Below, piece by piece: positions 21,754 to 21,983 of a DNA stretch of 21,983 nucleotides. Origin of the DNA: an uncultured Lachnospiraceae bacterium (lineage in GTDB: Bacteria > Bacillota > Clostridia > Lachnospirales > Lachnospiraceae); NCBI GenBank assembly GCA_910579325.1, contig CAJTTU010000022.1, positions 20,797 through 42,779 of the forward strand, in the 5' to 3' direction. Position 1 is the first letter of the stretch, and each line of letters begins with the position of its first letter. Made by a program: the position numbers and the translations under genes. The notes under the pieces were generated by a model, which saw only the letters and a program-made list of their open reading frames with translations, was not told where the DNA came from and ran no database searches.

Positions 21754-21898
21754 CATTAACCGATTTGAATATACCGCGGCGGACAAAATTTAATAAAGTT
21801 TTGGGCCTTGACAAATGCACCGACAGGGTCTGAAACGAGTCTGAAAATACAGGTTTCCCGAGTCCTTAAAATTTATTTCAAAATTTTTAAAAAAACTA

Positions 21899-21927
21899 TT
21901 GACATTTCTCTTACCCTGTAGTATTAT
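21899..21927 (+). promoter_or_regulatory. Strong sigma-A promoter reading out of the right edge
   Basis: TTGACA (21899-21904), 17-bp spacer, TATTAT (21922-21927), preceded by an A/T-rich UP-like stretch (about 21868-21897). The A-rich leader runs to the edge; its gene lies beyond the window. A 9-bp inverted repeat TTTCTCTTA (21905-21913) / TAAGAGAAA (21940-21948) brackets the -10 and start site. Confidence 0.8.
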
Positions 21928-21983
21928 CTTACATGTACTTAAGAGAAACACAAAAGCAAACACAAAAAAGAATATGCGCGAGT

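Noticed and set aside
21808..21836. Rightward promoter starting with TTGACA at 21808
   Set aside because: No -10 hexamer lies at 16-18 bp; the sequence there is TGAAAC.
1..21983. CRISPR array, tRNA, rRNA, insertion sequence or prophage
   Set aside because: I saw no regularly spaced repeats, tRNA cloverleaf, rRNA segment, transposase, integrase or phage gene on either strand.

Overview
The window looks like a chromosomal segment of an anaerobic, endospore-forming Firmicute of class Clostridia, probably Lachnospiraceae. The sequence-level reasons are a forespore sigma factor (sigG), a YlmC/YmxH-type sporulation protein, a CotH-like kinase, a rubredoxin, a class III fructose-1,6-bisphosphatase, a type III pantothenate kinase and a 529-residue RF3, with moderately GC-rich coding DNA, strong AGGAGG ribosome sites and sigma-A-like promoters. 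There is no transposase, phage gene, CRISPR array, tRNA or rRNA; most of it is core chromosome.

Layout. Positions 1-1960 (+) hold the C-terminal part of a SNF2-family helicase, cut by the left edge. It converges on an envelope-type block on the minus strand (1973-6696): a CotH-family kinase and a DUF4956 membrane protein in one operon, preceded by a secreted FecR/TPR/YD-like repeat protein with its own promoter. A 300-bp divergent region full of palindromes separates this block from fbp (7010-8956, +), which ends in a clean intrinsic terminator. Next come a 51-residue orphan protein with a strong promoter (8995-9150, -) and a minus-strand tetrapyrrole run: hemA, precorrin-2 dehydrogenase and hemL, headed by a lipoprotein gene. 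Then on the minus strand follow efp with its own promoter, the ymxH-nrdR-yqeG operon with a possible sigma-E promoter, and coaBC-prfC. Divergent from coaBC are coaX and a rubredoxin (19394-19555). The right end has a membrane glycosyltransferase and sigG (both -), then a strong rightward promoter for a gene beyond the edge.

How the genes work together. HemA and HemL make 5-aminolevulinate from glutamyl-tRNA and the SirC-like enzyme acts on precorrin-2, so the set points to siroheme/cobalamin synthesis, but hemB, hemC and hemD are not here. CoaX, CoaB and CoaC are the first three steps of CoA synthesis, arranged divergently around a 90-bp control region. EF-P and RF3 serve translation. NrdR represses ribonucleotide reductase genes. 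SigG, YmxH and CotH tie the region to sporulation.

Most worth a second look: CoaBC lacks the conserved catalytic cysteine of its decarboxylase domain; the FecR/TPR/YD-like protein contains a 9-bp minisatellite and lies beside DUF4956-CotH; a 48-bp near-perfect palindrome sits between efp and the lipoprotein/heme genes; and two promoters, at fbp and at the right edge, each have 9-bp inverted repeats bracketing the -10 box. I found no clearly new defence or mobile system.
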